Shown: piece by piece, positions 1 to 10,475 of the stretch
Layout: the number at the start of each line of letters is the position of its first letter
Position numbering within the stretch: position 1 is the stretch's first letter
Assembly: GCF_017696085.1 (NCBI RefSeq)
Contig: NZ_JAAORH010000001.1
Location: 945,864 to 1,009,863 of the forward strand
DNA from: Prochlorococcus marinus XMU1410
GTDB taxonomy: Bacteria; Cyanobacteriota; Cyanobacteriia; PCC-6307; Cyanobiaceae
Reading direction: 5' to 3'
Length of the DNA: 64,000 bases
Made by a program: the position numbers and the translations under genes
The notes under the pieces: model-generated
Databases searched by the model: none
Told to the model about the DNA's origin: nothing
Seen by the model: only the letters and a program-made list of their open reading frames with translations

Positions 1-974
1 CTTTCTAAGGATCCTGTAGAACCAACTTCAATTCTTGTGCCCCTTGGCAGTACTGGACTTGGAGTAGCCATCCCCCAGTGAAATCCCTTACCTGGCGCGT
101 TTGAGGATTTAGCTATAGGGGATCCAATCATGACAGCATCTGCACCACATGCTAAACATTTACAGATATCTCCGCCAGTAACAATTCCTCCATCACCAAT
201 AATGGGAATATAACGACCACTTTCTTTAAAGTAATCATTTCTTGCCGCACTACAATCAGCAATTGCAGTTGCTTGAGGTATTCCAATTCCCAATACTCCT
301 CTTGATGTACATGCCGCTCCAGGTCCTATCCCAACCATCAGTCCTGCAACTCCAGCATCCATGAGAAGTTTTGCAACTTCGTAAGTAACACAATTACCCG
401 CTATAACTGGGACATTCAAAGATTGACATAGATCTTTAATATTTAAGGTTTCCTTACCTTCCATACCAAGATGTTCAGTGGAAACAACTGTTCCTTGAAG
501 AAAAAATAAATCTATTTTGGCATTATTAAGTGTTTCTTTAAACTTTATGGCAGCTTGAGGAGTCCCACTAAAAGCTGCTATACCTCCTCTTTCTTTTACC
601 TCATTTATTCTTTGCACAATCAATCCCTCCTTGACCGGTTCACTGTATATTTTCTGCATTAATGGAACAAAATCATTCTTCCCGACTGATGCTATTTGAT
701 TCAATATTTTATCTGGGTTTTCATATCGTGTTTGTATGCCCTCCATATTAATAACCCCTAGAGAACCTAATTTTGTGAGCTCTACAGCAGTATTGACATC
801 GACAACACTATCCATCGCACTTGCTACGATCGGAACTTCTCTTTTGAAATTACCTATTGACCAAGAAGGATCAGTCAAATCGTAATCAAGTGTTCTATTA
901 CCAGGGACTAAAGCTATTTCATCGATGCCATAAGCCCGTCTGACTTTTTTATTTAAACCAAGTTCAATATTCAC
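1..974 (-). CDS. guaB3: GuaB3-type IMP dehydrogenase-related protein (3' part cut by window edge)
   Basis: About 324 residues are visible, read from a GTG start at 974 leftwards past the window edge. The TIM-barrel IMPDH/GMPR fold is recognisable: ASAMDSVVD near residue 51, and the phosphate-binding and catalytic loop GIGPGAACTSRG with the expected nucleophilic Cys at about residue 222. The two CBS domains that interrupt classic GuaB are absent, which is typical of the shorter cyanobacterial GuaB3 class. The family acts on purine nucleotides (IMP to XMP, or related redox chemistry); which reaction this protein catalyses cannot be told from sequence. It faces gyrA across a 179-bp divergent spacer. 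GTG is chosen because no in-frame ATG precedes the conserved N-terminus. Confidence 0.88.
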   Translation of the reverse strand, partial: MNIELGLNKKVRRAYGIDEIALVPGNRTLDYDLTDPSWSIGNFKREVPIVASAMDSVVDVNTAVELTKLGSLGVINMEGIQTRYENPDKILNQIASVGKNDFVPLMQKIYSEPVKEGLIVQRINEVKERGGIAAFSGTPQAAIKFKETLNNAKIDLFFLQGTVVSTEHLGMEGKETLNIKDLCQSLNVPVIAGNCVTYEVAKLLMDAGVAGLMVGIGPGAACTSRGVLGIGIPQATAIADCSAARNDYFKESGRYIPIIGDGGIVTGGDICKCLACGADAVMIGSPIAKSSNAPGKGFHWGMATPSPVLPRGTRIEVGSTGSLE

Positions 975-1153
975 GGAAATTTTCTTTTATTCTGATTAAA
1001 TTAACAACTAAAGGGGTAATAAGCCAAGGTTTATTTAAAAACAACAGGTTTTATTTTGATTTGTGTGTAAATGTGAGTATTTAGGAATTAAATTAATCTT
1101 TTTTTTTATTCATTATGACAATCAGCGATTATTATTAAAAAAAGGATTTTTGT

Positions 1154-3751
1154 ATGTCTGATATTCCAGATTCCGATAACCCAGGATTAAACGAAGATAA
1201 CGACCGAATTATTCAGACTGACCTAAGAAATGAGATGTCTCGTTCATACCTTGAGTATGCAATGAGCGTAATAGTTGGTCGTGCTCTTCCAGATGCAAGA
1301 GATGGATTAAAACCTGTTCATAGAAGAATTCTTTATGCAATGTATGAACTTGGTTTGACTAGCGGTAGACCATACAGAAAATGTGCAAGAGTTGTAGGAG
1401 AAGTACTTGGTAAATACCATCCTCATGGCGATACTGCTGTTTATGATGCATTGGTTAGGATGGCTCAGGATTTCTCTATGAGGATGCCACTCATAGATGG
1501 CCATGGAAACTTTGGTTCTGTTGATAACGACCCTCCAGCAGCAATGAGATATACAGAATCTCGTTTAAAGTCTTTGACGGATGAAAGTTTATTAGAGGAT
1601 ATTGAATCTGAAACTGTAGATTTCGCCGATAATTTTGACGGTTCTCAGCAAGAGCCAACAGTTTTACCTGCTAGGATCCCTCAACTACTTCTTAATGGAT
1701 CATCTGGAATAGCAGTAGGAATGGCAACTAATATTCCACCTCATAACTTAGGAGAATTAATTAATGGTCTAAAATCAATAATCAAAAACCCTTCAATTGA
1801 AGATAGTGAACTTTTTGAAATAATTAAGGGTCCTGATTTTCCCACAGGGGGTCAAATCTTAGGCAGAGAGGGTATAAAAGAAACTTTCAAAACAGGAAGA
1901 GGGTCAATAACCATGAGAGGGGTAGCAAATATTGACCAAATTAAATCCATTGGTAGAGCAGAGAAAGATGCAGTAATAATTACAGAGCTTCCATTTCAAA
2001 CCAATAAAGCGGCATTGATAGAAAGAATTGCTGACTTGGTTAATGAAAAAAAATTAGAAGGTATTTCTGATATTAGAGATGAAAGTGATCGAGATGGGAT
2101 GAGAATAGTTATTGAACTAAAAAGAGATGCCTACCCACAAGTAGTTTTAAATAATTTATTTAAGTTAACACCTCTTCAAAATAACTTTAGTGCAAATATC
2201 CTTGCTTTAGTAAAAGGAGAGCCCACAACACTTTCACTCAGGAAAATGTTAGACGTTTTTCTAGATTTTAGGGTGGAGACAATAAGGCGAAGAACAGCAT
2301 TTTTATTAAAAAAGGCAGAAGAAAGAGATCATATTGTAAAGGGTCTTTTATTGGCCTTAGATGCTATGGATGAAATTATAAATCTAATAAGATCAGCGAA
2401 AGATTCAATATCAGCTCGAGAAAAACTACAAAACGACCATAAATTATCTTCCATACAGGCAGATGCAATTCTACAAATGCAGTTAAGAAGATTGACAGCA
2501 CTTGAAGCAGATAAAATCAAAGGGGAACATAATGAGTTAACCCGAAAAATCAACCTTTATCAGCAAATATTAAATAGTAAAGAAAGAATTTTTGAAATTA
2601 TTCTTGAAGAACTTAATAAAATCGATGAAAGGTTCTCTTCTCCTAGGAAAACAGAAATATTAGATTTAGGCGGCGGATTAGATGATATTGATCTCATAGC
2701 TAATGACAGATCCGTAGTTCTATTAACTGAAGCAGGTTATTTAAAAAGAATGCCTGTTAATGATTTTGAATCTACCAGTCGTGGTTCAAGGGGTAAAGCT
2801 GGCACAAAAACCAAAGAAGATGATGACGTGAAATTATTTATAAGCTGTAACGATCATGATACTCTTTTGCTTTTCAGTGATAGAGGAGTAGCTTATGCTC
2901 TCCCAGCATATAGGGTTCCTATGAGTAGCAGAACAGCAAAAGGGACTCCATCAGTGCAACTTCTCCCAATTCCAAGAGAAGAAAAAATAACTTCACTAGT
3001 TGCTGTGGATTCTTTTGTTAATGATCGTTATTTATTAATGCTAACCAAAGCTGGCTTTATAAAAAGAACTGCACTTTCTGCTTTCTCAAAAATACGCTCG
3101 AATGGACTAATAGCAATAAATCTTGAGGACGGAGATGCCCTAACCTGGGTCAGATTATCAAAAGAAGGTGATAGTGTTTTAATTGGATCTAAAACAGGAA
3201 TGGCGATTCATTTCAGACTAGATTGCAATGAATTAAGACCACTTGGTAGAACAGCAAGAGGGGTTAAATCAATGAACTTGAGAGAAGGAGACAATCTAGT
3301 TTCTATGGATGTTTTAACATCTAATTTGGTTGATCAATTGGCTAAAATAGAGGATCTCACAGAAGATCTTGATGATAATGTTGAGGAAAACTCTTCAGAT
3401 GGTCCATGGGTATTAATAGCTAGTGCATTTGGACTAGGAAAGAGAGTACCTGTAGCTCAGTTTAGATTACAAAAAAGAGCAGGCATGGGTTTGAGAGCAA
3501 TAAAATTTAGAATTAACGATGATCAGCTAGTTTGCTTGAAGGTCCTTGGCCAGGGAGAAGAATTACTACTTGTGACCGAAAAAGGTGTAATAGTAAGAAC
3601 AAACGCCGATAAAATCTCTCAGCAATCCAGGGCAGCTACAGGAGTAAAATTACAAAGATTAGATGAGGGTGATCATTTATCTGAAGTGGTATTGGTACCT
3701 CGTGAACAAATAGAGGAAAAAGACCAAAACAGCTCAATTGAACAAAATTAA
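1154..3751 (+). CDS. gyrA: DNA gyrase / topoisomerase IV subunit A
   Basis: 865-residue type IIA topoisomerase A subunit, which breaks and rejoins DNA with the GyrB/ParE ATPase. The winged-helix catalytic region is intact: [19 protein letters not shown] near 43-61, the quinolone region [11 protein letters not shown] (Thr94 and Asp98 align with E. coli Ser83 and Asp87), and catalytic Tyr133 in AAMRYTE. A coiled coil spans roughly 370-500 and the C-terminal beta-pinwheel follows. The GyrA box, normally QRRGGKG-like, reads SRGSRGK at 542-548, so it is degenerate. That leaves some doubt between gyrase and topo IV-like wrapping behaviour. An AAGGA Shine-Dalgarno lies just before the ATG. An acidic linker interrupts the last blades near residues 735-755. 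Confidence 0.95.
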   Translation: MSDIPDSDNPGLNEDNDRIIQTDLRNEMSRSYLEYAMSVIVGRALPDARDGLKPVHRRILYAMYELGLTSGRPYRKCARVVGEVLGKYHPHGDTAVYDALVRMAQDFSMRMPLIDGHGNFGSVDNDPPAAMRYTESRLKSLTDESLLEDIESETVDFADNFDGSQQEPTVLPARIPQLLLNGSSGIAVGMATNIPPHNLGELINGLKSIIKNPSIEDSELFEIIKGPDFPTGGQILGREGIKETFKTGRGSITMRGVANIDQIKSIGRAEKDAVIITELPFQTNKAALIERIADLVNEKKLEGISDIRDESDRDGMRIVIELKRDAYPQVVLNNLFKLTPLQNNFSANILALVKGEPTTLSLRKMLDVFLDFRVETIRRRTAFLLKKAEERDHIVKGLLLALDAMDEIINLIRSAKDSISAREKLQNDHKLSSIQADAILQMQLRRLTALEADKIKGEHNELTRKINLYQQILNSKERIFEIILEELNKIDERFSSPRKTEILDLGGGLDDIDLIANDRSVVLLTEAGYLKRMPVNDFESTSRGSRGKAGTKTKEDDDVKLFISCNDHDTLLLFSDRGVAYALPAYRVPMSSRTAKGTPSVQLLPIPREEKITSLVAVDSFVNDRYLLMLTKAGFIKRTALSAFSKIRSNGLIAINLEDGDALTWVRLSKEGDSVLIGSKTGMAIHFRLDCNELRPLGRTARGVKSMNLREGDNLVSMDVLTSNLVDQLAKIEDLTEDLDDNVEENSSDGPWVLIASAFGLGKRVPVAQFRLQKRAGMGLRAIKFRINDDQLVCLKVLGQGEELLLVTEKGVIVRTNADKISQQSRAATGVKLQRLDEGDHLSEVVLVPREQIEEKDQNSSIEQN

Positions 3752-3775
3752 AAGCTTTATGGTTAGCTAAATAAT

Positions 3776-4987
3776 ATGGAAATACTTGATATTTTAATTT
3801 TAGGTTCAGGTCCTGCAGCATTATGTTTAGCTTCAGAATTAGCCAAGCAGGATCTAAATATTAAGGGAATATCAACAAAATCTCCAAATGAAAAATGGGA
3901 GAATACATATGGTATCTGGGCATCTGAATTAGAAGAATTAGGGTTAGAATCCTTGTTATCTCACCGATGGTGTAAAACAGTTAGTTTTTTTGGAGATGGG
4001 GAAAATAAAAAAGGGGATACTCCTACAAAACACAACTACGATTATGGTTTAATAAATCAAGAAGCCTTTCAAAATGAGCTTTTAAAACAATGTAAAGGGA
4101 TTGAATGGTTGAATGAGACAGCAAAAGACATTAAAGAAAAAAATAAACTATCAGAGGTAATTTGTTTTTCAGGTCTCAAAATAACGGCGAGATTAGTTAT
4201 TGACGCAAGTGGTCATAAAAGTAATTTTGTAAAAAGACCAGTTCAAAATGAAATCGCTCAACAAGCTGCTTACGGAATTGTAGGTAAATTTACATCGCCA
4301 CCTGTTAATAAAGAGCAATTTGTTCTAATGGATTTTCGTCCAAATCATTTAAACAATGAAGAAAAGTTATCATCTCCCTCCTTTCTTTATGCAATGGATC
4401 TTGGCAACGAGACTTTTTTTGTTGAAGAAACTTCATTAGCTAGTTATCCTGCATTATCCCAAGAAAATCTTAAAAAAAGACTTTATAGAAGACTTAATAG
4501 TAAGGGTATTGAGGTAAGTGAAATTTTTCATGAAGAGAATTGCCTTTTCCCTATGAATTTACCCCTTCCATTTAAAAAACAATTTGTACTTGGTTTCGGA
4601 GGGGCTGCAAGTATGGTTCATCCTGCATCAGGATACATGGTTGGATCTTTATTAAGAAGGGCTCCACTCCTTGCACAAAAATTAGCAATCTTTTTAAAAG
4701 ATCCTCATCTAAGTTCACTAGAGTTAGCTTCAAAAGGTTGGGAAATTCTATGGCCTTACGAGTTAACACAAAGGCATAAACTTTACCAATACGGTCTAAG
4801 AAGATTGATGAGTTTTGACGAAAGTAAATTAAGAAGCTTTTTCTCAAATTTCTTTAGATTATCAACCAATGAATGGGTAGGTTTTCTTACTAATACACTT
4901 CCACTTCCAAAACTAATTTACGTGATGAGTAAGATGTTTATAAATTCACCATTAAAAGTAAAACTAGGAATGCTCAAGTTAAATTAG
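3776..4987 (+). CDS. crtL: Lycopene cyclase (CrtL family)
   Basis: 403-residue FAD-dependent lycopene cyclase, which closes the ionone rings of lycopene on the way to carotene and zeaxanthin. The N-terminal dinucleotide-binding stretch ILGSGPAALCLASELA (residues 8-23) is followed by the family hallmark NTYGIW at 43-48. A conserved GFGGAASMVHPASGYMVG segment lies around residue 275-292. Length matches plant/cyanobacterial CrtL enzymes. Prochlorococcus encodes beta- and epsilon-type paralogues; I cannot securely assign ring specificity, although the gyrA neighbourhood fits the beta type from memory. The gene starts 24 bp after gyrA and may be co-transcribed. It ends 6 bp from the convergent glucan-branching gene. 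Confidence 0.88.
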   Translation: MEILDILILGSGPAALCLASELAKQDLNIKGISTKSPNEKWENTYGIWASELEELGLESLLSHRWCKTVSFFGDGENKKGDTPTKHNYDYGLINQEAFQNELLKQCKGIEWLNETAKDIKEKNKLSEVICFSGLKITARLVIDASGHKSNFVKRPVQNEIAQQAAYGIVGKFTSPPVNKEQFVLMDFRPNHLNNEEKLSSPSFLYAMDLGNETFFVEETSLASYPALSQENLKKRLYRRLNSKGIEVSEIFHEENCLFPMNLPLPFKKQFVLGFGGAASMVHPASGYMVGSLLRRAPLLAQKLAIFLKDPHLSSLELASKGWEILWPYELTQRHKLYQYGLRRLMSFDESKLRSFFSNFFRLSTNEWVGFLTNTLPLPKLIYVMSKMFINSPLKVKLGMLKLN

Positions 4988-4993
4988 TATTTT

Positions 4994-6577
4994 TTATTTT
5001 CGCCAATCATCAATATTAATATCTGGGAAAACTTTATCTTCTTCCTCAATATCTCCAAGAAATTTTAAATTAATCTTGGAATGATTTTTAATCATTTCAA
5101 CTAATTTCCAGAACCTGAACAAATGTCTTTTTATCCTCTCTTTTGCAAGCTCTGTTGTAGTCCCAGCTCTTAGTATAAAACTCCAATCAGAGGACTCAGA
5201 GAGAAGTAATTCTCTTGCTGCTTGCTTGAAAAGTCTTGGTGATAAGTCATTATTAAAATTTTTCGAGCATAAATCAACAAAAGTTGAGCCTGCTTTAGTA
5301 ATTTCCGGAACAATCCACGCATTTGCATCATTAATCCAGTAATCATGATAACCGCCTTGTCCCCAGCTTGATGGTGATGGATCGCAAATCTGAAGATTTG
5401 GCTTTTGAATTAAGAATTCTTTTAAATTTGTAAGCTTAATTGAATATTTACTAGAGTTTTTTAAAATATTTTCAATAAAAAAAGGTCCCTCATACCACCA
5501 ATGACCAAATAACTCTGCATCAAATGGAGCTACTAATAAGGGCTTAAAGGAAGAGGATAATGTTAATTTTTCTAATTGTTTGGATCTCGCAAGAAGATAA
5601 GAATCAGCATGTTCTGCAACCTTCTTTTTGGCTTCATTTTCTAAGTAAAACGCCTTTTCTCCTAATGGTACCTTATCATCTGTAATCTTATGAAACTTCA
5701 AACCCAATGGTCTTTTAGTTGAGATACCTTTCTTTTGGAGTTTGGAGATAGGTAATTCCCATCCCAAATCTTTATGAAATTCCCTATAAACATTGTTTCC
5801 CGGGAAACCATCCTTTGCAGACCAAACGGGTAAAGTTGACTCACTATCTCTTCCAAAGAAGGCAACTCCTTTATTTGAGCATATTGGAGCGTACACACCA
5901 TACCTAGGTCTTGGTGTAGCATTTAGAATACCGTGACCATCTAAAATTGCATATCTAATTCCGGAATTAAATAACATTTCATCCAAATTCTCATAATATG
6001 CACATTCAGGTAACCAAATACCTAAAGGCTTATTTCCAAAAATATTTTCATGGTTCCTAATCGCTGTATTGATTTGTCCTTTAACAGTTTCTGGATTCTC
6101 TCTTAAAATGGGCAAATACCCGTGTGTAGCAGCACAAGTAAGAATATCTAAATTTCCAGAGTTATTTAAAACTCTAAACTTCTCAATTAAATTTCCAGAA
6201 CATTTTTGCCAATACAAGTATTTGTCATTAATATTATTCATTAAAAATCTAGAGGCATTTTTTTCTTCTGTTGGAAGTTCGTTTAAGAAATTATTTCTTG
6301 TTTCAATCCAGCTAGGGAATGTTTCTTGAATTTTTTTATTATTAAGAAGTGATAATAATGTTGGAGACAAACTAATAGTAAGTTTGGTATTTAAAGGATT
6401 TTCATATTTGGAAGATTCTATTGATTGAAGTAGTGGTATATAACATTCCAAAATCGCCTGAAATAACCAATCCTCTTCTAAGGAGTTTTTTTCATTTTTT
6501 CTGACATAAGGTAGATGAGCATGTAAAACTATCGCTAACTGGCCTAAATCATTATTTTTAGAGTATTGCCCATTCAT
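4994..6577 (-). CDS. GH57 family 1,4-alpha-glucan branching enzyme-like protein
   Basis: 527-residue glycoside hydrolase family 57 protein with the DUF1957 C-terminal part typical of GH57 branching enzymes, which form alpha-1,6 branches in glycogen. The N-terminal strand carries HAHLPYV (residues 19-25). The predicted nucleophile is Glu191 in GIWLPECAYY, and the predicted acid/base is Asp353 in APFDAELFGHWWYEGP. Both catalytic positions are intact. Aromatic-rich WGQGGYHDYW near 415 resembles the glucan-binding region. It is transcribed against lycopene cyclase, with a 227-bp divergent spacer to leuA. With malQ later in the window it points to glycogen storage, the night-time fuel of this phototroph. 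Branching rather than amylase activity is inferred from the domain layout. Confidence 0.85.
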   Translation of the reverse strand: MNGQYSKNNDLGQLAIVLHAHLPYVRKNEKNSLEEDWLFQAILECYIPLLQSIESSKYENPLNTKLTISLSPTLLSLLNNKKIQETFPSWIETRNNFLNELPTEEKNASRFLMNNINDKYLYWQKCSGNLIEKFRVLNNSGNLDILTCAATHGYLPILRENPETVKGQINTAIRNHENIFGNKPLGIWLPECAYYENLDEMLFNSGIRYAILDGHGILNATPRPRYGVYAPICSNKGVAFFGRDSESTLPVWSAKDGFPGNNVYREFHKDLGWELPISKLQKKGISTKRPLGLKFHKITDDKVPLGEKAFYLENEAKKKVAEHADSYLLARSKQLEKLTLSSSFKPLLVAPFDAELFGHWWYEGPFFIENILKNSSKYSIKLTNLKEFLIQKPNLQICDPSPSSWGQGGYHDYWINDANAWIVPEITKAGSTFVDLCSKNFNNDLSPRLFKQAARELLLSESSDWSFILRAGTTTELAKERIKRHLFRFWKLVEMIKNHSKINLKFLGDIEEEDKVFPDINIDDWRK

Positions 6578-6804
6578 ACTTTTTAAATTTGTGCCTATTG
6601 TTCAATAAAGAATCGAAATTATTTTCTATAAATTTAGAAGGCTTTAATCATAAAAGAATACTTTAAAAATTTAAGTATTTGATTTTTTTTTTCAGAATTT
6701 TAACCAATATTATTTAAGTTATAAATTTTCAGCAAATTTTTATTGAACTAAATCTAGTCAAATTTTTTTAATTAGCTTAATATAAGTTTAGTTTATTCCT
6801 TCTA

Positions 6805-8445
6805 ATGTCAAAAGATCCTGGAAGAATTTTGATATTTGATACAACTCTTAGAGATGGAGAGCAATCTCCTGGTGCCAGTTTAAATCTCGAAGAAAAACTT
6901 GCTATCGCCCATCAATTAGCAAGATTAGGAGTAGATGTTATTGAAGCTGGATTCCCTTTTGCAAGTCCAGGAGACTTTAAAGCTGTTAATAAAATTGCTA
7001 ATGCTGTAGGGAAAGAAAATGGACCTATAATATGTGGTTTAGCTAGAGCATCTGAAGGAGATATAAAAGCATGTTTCGAAGCAGTAAGTCCAGCGCCCAA
7101 GAAAAGAATACATACTTTTATTGCGACAAGTGATATTCACCTTAAACATAAACTTAAAAAATCTAGAAAAGATGTTCTACAAATAGTTCCAGAAATGGTC
7201 AATTATGCAAAATCATTAGTAGATGATATTGAGTTTTCATGTGAAGATGCCTCGAGGAGTGATCCTGATTTTTTATACGAAGTAATTCAACTAGCAATTT
7301 CTGCTGGAGCGACAACAATAAATATCCCTGATACTGTTGGATTTACAACTCCTAGTGAATTTGGCAAACTAATTGCCGACATAAATAAAAATGTCCCAAA
7401 TATTGATGAGGCAATAATCTCGGTTCATGGTCACAATGATTTGGGTTTAGCAGTAGCCAATTTTCTTGAGGCAGTAAAAAATGGAGCGAGACAACTAGAG
7501 TGTACTATTAATGGAATTGGGGAAAGAGCCGGGAATGCCTCTCTAGAAGAATTAGTCATGGCACTTCATGTTAGAAAAAGTTTTTTTAATAGTTTTTTCA
7601 AAAGAAATCCAGATTCCCCAACTCCTCTTACGGCTATAAGAACAGAAGAAATAACAAAAACCTCTAGACTTGTTTCTAACCTAACTGGAATGACTGTACA
7701 ACCTAATAAAGCAATTGTTGGAGCTAATGCTTTTGCACATGAATCAGGCATTCACCAGGATGGGGTTTTAAAAAATAGACTAACCTACGAAATTATCGAT
7801 GCAAAAACTGTTGGTTTGAGTGACAACAAAATTTCTTTAGGGAAACTTAGTGGAAGAAGTGCTGTAAGAGCAAGATTAGAAGAGATGGGATATGACTTGA
7901 GCCGAGAAGATTTAAATGATGCTTTTGCTCGTTTTAAAGATTTAGCTGACAGGAAAAGAGAAATTACTGATAGAGACTTAGAAGCAATTGTTAGTGAACA
8001 AGTTCAGCTCCCAGAAGCTAAATTTCAACTAAGTCTTGTACAAGTAAGTTGTGGTAACTCCTCCAAACCGACTGCCACCATTTCACTTCTAAACACGGAA
8101 GATAATAGTGAAAACACTGCTGTATCAATAGGGACTGGACCAGTTGATGCTGTATGCGAAGCTTTAAATAAATTAGCTCAAGTTCCTAATGAATTAATTG
8201 AATTTTCGGTTAAGTCTGTAACAGAAGGAATTGATGCTTTGGGCGAAGTAACAATAAGAATAAGAAGGGATAATAAAATATATTCTGGTCATTCTGCTGA
8301 TACAGACGTTGTAGTTGCTGCAGCGAATGCTTACGTTAATGCTTTAAATAGACTTGTTTTTTCTGAGAAAAAAAATTCAATTCATCCACAATTTGATAAT
8401 TTAGAGAGTTCTGATAATAATTTTCTATCTAATCCTTCAAATTAA
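6805..8445 (+). CDS. leuA: 2-isopropylmalate synthase
   Basis: 546-residue enzyme that condenses acetyl-CoA and 2-ketoisovalerate in the first committed step of leucine synthesis. The HMG-CoA-lyase-like TIM barrel begins with [14 protein letters not shown] (9-22). Metal ligands are in [13 protein letters not shown] (about 211-223), and [14 protein letters not shown] follows. The C-terminal leucine-sensing regulatory domain (about 400-520) is present, so feedback inhibition is expected. A short low-complexity tail rich in Asn and Ser ends the protein. The upstream 227-bp spacer is A/T-rich with poly-T tracts and no evident structure. Confidence 0.96.
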   Translation: MSKDPGRILIFDTTLRDGEQSPGASLNLEEKLAIAHQLARLGVDVIEAGFPFASPGDFKAVNKIANAVGKENGPIICGLARASEGDIKACFEAVSPAPKKRIHTFIATSDIHLKHKLKKSRKDVLQIVPEMVNYAKSLVDDIEFSCEDASRSDPDFLYEVIQLAISAGATTINIPDTVGFTTPSEFGKLIADINKNVPNIDEAIISVHGHNDLGLAVANFLEAVKNGARQLECTINGIGERAGNASLEELVMALHVRKSFFNSFFKRNPDSPTPLTAIRTEEITKTSRLVSNLTGMTVQPNKAIVGANAFAHESGIHQDGVLKNRLTYEIIDAKTVGLSDNKISLGKLSGRSAVRARLEEMGYDLSREDLNDAFARFKDLADRKREITDRDLEAIVSEQVQLPEAKFQLSLVQVSCGNSSKPTATISLLNTEDNSENTAVSIGTGPVDAVCEALNKLAQVPNELIEFSVKSVTEGIDALGEVTIRIRRDNKIYSGHSADTDVVVAAANAYVNALNRLVFSEKKNSIHPQFDNLESSDNNFLSNPSN

Positions 8446-8458
8446 ATTATTTCTTAGG

Positions 8459-8494
8459 AATATTAAGTAGCCTTAAAAAGGGTCTCTTAATATT
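8459..8494 (+). terminator. Long inverted repeat after leuA, possible terminator
   Basis: The arms AATATTAAG (8459-8467) and CTTAATATT (8486-8494) pair perfectly over 9 bp. An inner CCTT/AAGG pair stacks within the loop. It lies 13 bp after the leuA stop and before the next plus-strand gene. No run of T follows, so it may instead be an mRNA 3'-end stabilising structure. Confidence 0.4.
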
Positions 8495-8526
8495 GTAAAT
8501 TAATCTAATAGTTAATGCAGTAAATA

Positions 8527-8919
8527 ATGAGAGAAAGGTTGATAGGTTATTGGGCACTTTCATGGGTTGGGTTAATCAGCAATATAATTGCACTCCCAAT
8601 AATCGCATTAATAATAAGTTATGGTCCTCCACTAAAAGTAGCGAATATAACACTTGCCATAAGTCTTGGATGGCCAGCTGCGATCGTTGGAATAGTTTCT
8701 TCAGCAGCTCTTTTAGCAGAGAAAAAATGGGGAGTAACTTTAACTCTAGTATCTCTATCAATGGTAATTTCTGGGACGGGGCCTTATTCAATGGTGAGAC
8801 TCATTACTCTGAAAGATATTTTTGGAATTGGTGGGTTTACTCTTTTAACCACAATATTAAGTACATTAGCTCTTCTATATTGGTGTAATCCAAAACATCG
8901 AAGAAGTATAAGACTATAA
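8527..8919 (+). CDS. Small hydrophobic integral membrane protein, unknown function
   Basis: 130 residues, almost entirely hydrophobic. There are probably four transmembrane helices, at about 10-32, 40-63, 70-87 and 99-120, with a basic C-terminus (KHRRSIRL). I do not recognise a family. The frame is preferred over an overlapping frame at 8550-8888, which would give a Cys/Trp/Ser/Asn-rich peptide typical of a shadow frame. It follows leuA by 81 bp and converges on the HD-domain membrane protein, with 9 bp between stops. Confidence 0.75.
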   Translation: MRERLIGYWALSWVGLISNIIALPIIALIISYGPPLKVANITLAISLGWPAAIVGIVSSAALLAEKKWGVTLTLVSLSMVISGTGPYSMVRLITLKDIFGIGGFTLLTTILSTLALLYWCNPKHRRSIRL

Positions 8920-8928
8920 AATTAGAAA

Positions 8929-10401
8929 TCAAGAAAAAGTATTATTTTTGCTAGTTGGATATTGAATTCTTCTATGTCTTATTCTTTTCCAAACATTCAA
9001 GAATGCCCTTCTTATTAGAAAAATTTCTCCTTTCGATAAATTACTATCATCTAATTGCCCATCTTTTTGACGCGAGTAGATAATATTAGATATTGTTTTC
9101 AAAGCTTCTTTATCAGATGCATTAATATTCAAAGCTCTTAGTGCTGCTTCACATCCATCTGCAAGCATTAAAATCGCTGTTTCTTTTGATTGAGGGATAG
9201 GGCCTTTGTATCTAAAATTATATTCATTAATATCGAGATTTTTTTCTTTAGCTTTTTGAAAAAAATATCCCATTTTTAGTGTGCCTTGATGTTCAGGGAT
9301 AAAATTTGTAATCAGTTTAGGTAGTCTATTTTTTCTTGCAAATTTCAATCCTTCATCAACATGTGCCTGTAATACTTCTGCACTTTTAATAGGATCATCT
9401 AATTCGTCATGCGGATTTTTTGAACCATCCTGATTTTCAATAAACCAATTAGGTGCATGTAATTTGCCAACATCATGATATAACCCTCCAGTTTTAATTA
9501 GATCAATATCACCACCAATAATTCTTGTTGCTTCCTCTGCTAAACCACATATAAGTAAGGTATGTTCAAAAGTACCAGGAGCTTCTAGAGACAATCTTCT
9601 AATTAGAGGTTTCTCCTTATCAGCTAATTCGAGTAATCTTGCTTTAGTTAATAATCCAAAAATCGATTCAAAAATAGGTATAAATAAGATTGTAAAAAGC
9701 ATAGCTATTGCCAAAAGCAAGGAATCAGAAAATATATTCCCATTAGCTAAAACAAAATCTTGCTTGTTAATAAGAAATATTTTATCTTTACCTATCAATA
9801 TCCATTGACTCAAGAATGATCCTATGGGGACAAAAATTGATAGTTGAAGTAACTGAGCTCTACTTCTTATTCTGCCTCCAAGAAGAGATACGATTGAAGC
9901 ACAAACTAATAAAATAAAAAATAAATTGTTATTGATAATAATTTCTGGGTCAGGCCAAATAAGACTAGCTATTGATACCCAAGTTAAAGCTGTTATGCTT
10001 CCCATTCCTTGGGATATTATTAAAGCCGGCGGAATTATAATAGATAATGGACTTATGGTTGAAGCCAAGGCTAATTTCGTAACTTGTACTGCTAAAAGAA
10101 GAGTAATAATCAAGAAGATCTGTCTTGAAGAAATTGTGGGATTCTCTTTTTTTGAAACTAATATCAAAACTACTGTACTAATAAGTATTTCAGTAAAGGT
10201 CAAAAACCAAGAAAAAATATCTGAAATATTTAAAGGCGAGTTAAGAAGTAGTTTATAAGAAGAAATTATTGAAATTAAAATGCATACTAAAAAAATAATG
10301 AGATTATCTATTCTTGAAATTTTAATTGGTTCTTTTACTGGGACTTGACTTCGACTCCACAGATAAGACAATTTCTTTAGGGTAGTTGTGATGTTTTGCA
10401 C
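8929..10401 (-). CDS. Compact 7TM-HD (PgpH-like) membrane phosphohydrolase, probable c-di-AMP phosphodiesterase
   Basis: 490 residues with about seven hydrophobic segments between 32 and 250 (roughly 32-52, 63-83, 95-112, 117-147, 158-175, 187-203, 226-250). A cytoplasmic HD domain follows, with EHTLLICGLAEEATRI (His280) and LYHDVGKL (His309-Asp310). This is the 7TMR-HD architecture of PgpH, which hydrolyses cyclic di-AMP. Typical members run to 700-850 residues because a large extracytoplasmic domain precedes the helices. Here only about 30 residues precede the first helix, so that sensor part is missing. Substrate is inferred; a cyclic di-AMP synthase gene (cdaA) occurs at 35381-36289. It is divergent from folD, with a 74-bp spacer. 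Confidence 0.85.
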   Translation of the reverse strand: MQNITTTLKKLSYLWSRSQVPVKEPIKISRIDNLIIFLVCILISIISSYKLLLNSPLNISDIFSWFLTFTEILISTVVLILVSKKENPTISSRQIFLIITLLLAVQVTKLALASTISPLSIIIPPALIISQGMGSITALTWVSIASLIWPDPEIIINNNLFFILLVCASIVSLLGGRIRSRAQLLQLSIFVPIGSFLSQWILIGKDKIFLINKQDFVLANGNIFSDSLLLAIAMLFTILFIPIFESIFGLLTKARLLELADKEKPLIRRLSLEAPGTFEHTLLICGLAEEATRIIGGDIDLIKTGGLYHDVGKLHAPNWFIENQDGSKNPHDELDDPIKSAEVLQAHVDEGLKFARKNRLPKLITNFIPEHQGTLKMGYFFQKAKEKNLDINEYNFRYKGPIPQSKETAILMLADGCEAALRALNINASDKEALKTISNIIYSRQKDGQLDDSNLSKGEIFLIRRAFLNVWKRIRHRRIQYPTSKNNTFS

Positions 10402-10475
10402 AGAATATAGATAAATCTATTTGAATAATTTAAAATTATAGGCATGTTAGGTGTAAAAAGGAGATGTTTTTCTAA

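Noticed and set aside
8550..8888. 112-codon frame overlapping the small membrane protein gene
   Set aside because: The product is rich in Cys, Trp, Ser and Asn with no coherent hydrophobic pattern, while the overlapping frame at 8527-8919 gives a clean multi-helix membrane protein.
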